This document shows positions 21,229 through 21,247 of a DNA stretch of 21,247 nucleotides, piece by piece. The stretch spans positions 1 through 21,247 of the forward strand of contig JACQFO010000010.1 in NCBI GenBank assembly GCA_016200025.1, written 5' to 3'. The DNA comes from Nitrososphaerota archaeon (GTDB lineage Archaea; Thermoproteota; Nitrososphaeria; Nitrososphaerales; Gagatemarchaeaceae). The notes below the pieces were generated by a model that was given only the letters and a program-made list of their open reading frames with translations, did not search any database and was not told the origin of the DNA. Every line of letters begins with the position of its first letter. The stretch's first letter is position 1. The position numbers and the translations under genes are program-made.

Positions 21229-21247
21229 TTGGACTTCGCGACTTACC

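Noticed and set aside
1..21247. A defence island, mobile element, CRISPR array or integrated virus.
   Set aside because: No transposase, integrase, repeat array, direct target repeats or viral hallmark gene is visible. The gene content is housekeeping and surface-related.

Overview
The window is a dense archaeal chromosome segment. It carries archaeal-type information genes (Rpo12/RpoP, ribosomal protein S26e, ThrRS with the archaeal editing domain, archaeal/eukaryotic-type ProRS, a family B DNA polymerase) and archaeal lipid genes (acetoacetyl-CoA thiolase and HMG-CoA synthase of the mevalonate pathway, and an archaetidylinositol-phosphate-synthase-like enzyme). S26e is typical of TACK and Asgard archaea and is generally missing from Euryarchaeota. 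By eye the DNA is GC-rich. Together these suggest a TACK archaeon, perhaps of the Thaumarchaeota/Nitrososphaeria side, but the exact lineage is an inference. No mobile element, CRISPR array, rRNA or tRNA is visible, and no gene-free stretch exceeds 300 bases (the longest is about 196 bases, 12505-12700).

Layout. (1) 1-2772, minus strand: rpoP, then HMG-CoA synthase, thiolase and a DUF35 Zn-ribbon/OB-fold protein cut by the left edge. The last three form the known archaeal complex that makes HMG-CoA. (2) 2888-6825, minus: AMP-forming acetyl-CoA synthetase, and a sugar-aminotransferase (DegT) plus DPM1-like glycosyltransferase pair. (3) 6912-9867: a surface/polysaccharide-like block with a cellulose-synthase-like membrane glycosyltransferase translationally coupled to a small membrane protein, then two further small membrane proteins of unknown role. 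(4) 9916-14079, plus: family B DNA polymerase, then a GyrI-like effector-binding protein overlapping an agmatinase. (5) 14087-15999, minus: ThrRS preceded by a 67-residue Zn-binding protein. (6) 16057-18347: CDP-alcohol phosphatidyltransferase, a PadR-like regulator, S26e and a PfkB-family kinase. (7) 18373-21228, minus: ProRS, a UPF0016/GDT1-like transporter and a multi-pass membrane protein.

Expression signals fit an archaeon with many leaderless or near-leaderless transcripts. AT-rich TATA-like boxes lie about 25-35 bases before many start codons, and three boxes (near 8951, 9892 and 16030) sit between divergent genes and could serve both directions. Shine-Dalgarno sequences are seen mainly inside operons, as before thrS. 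TTG starts are common, with six proposed, five of them between 15999 and 17442.

Most of the window is ordinary housekeeping sequence. I found no convincing new multi-gene system. The items most worth following are the glycosyltransferase/small membrane protein pair, the GyrI-like/agmatinase overlap, the bidirectional leaderless promoters, and the UPF0016 gene that lacks a standard start codon.
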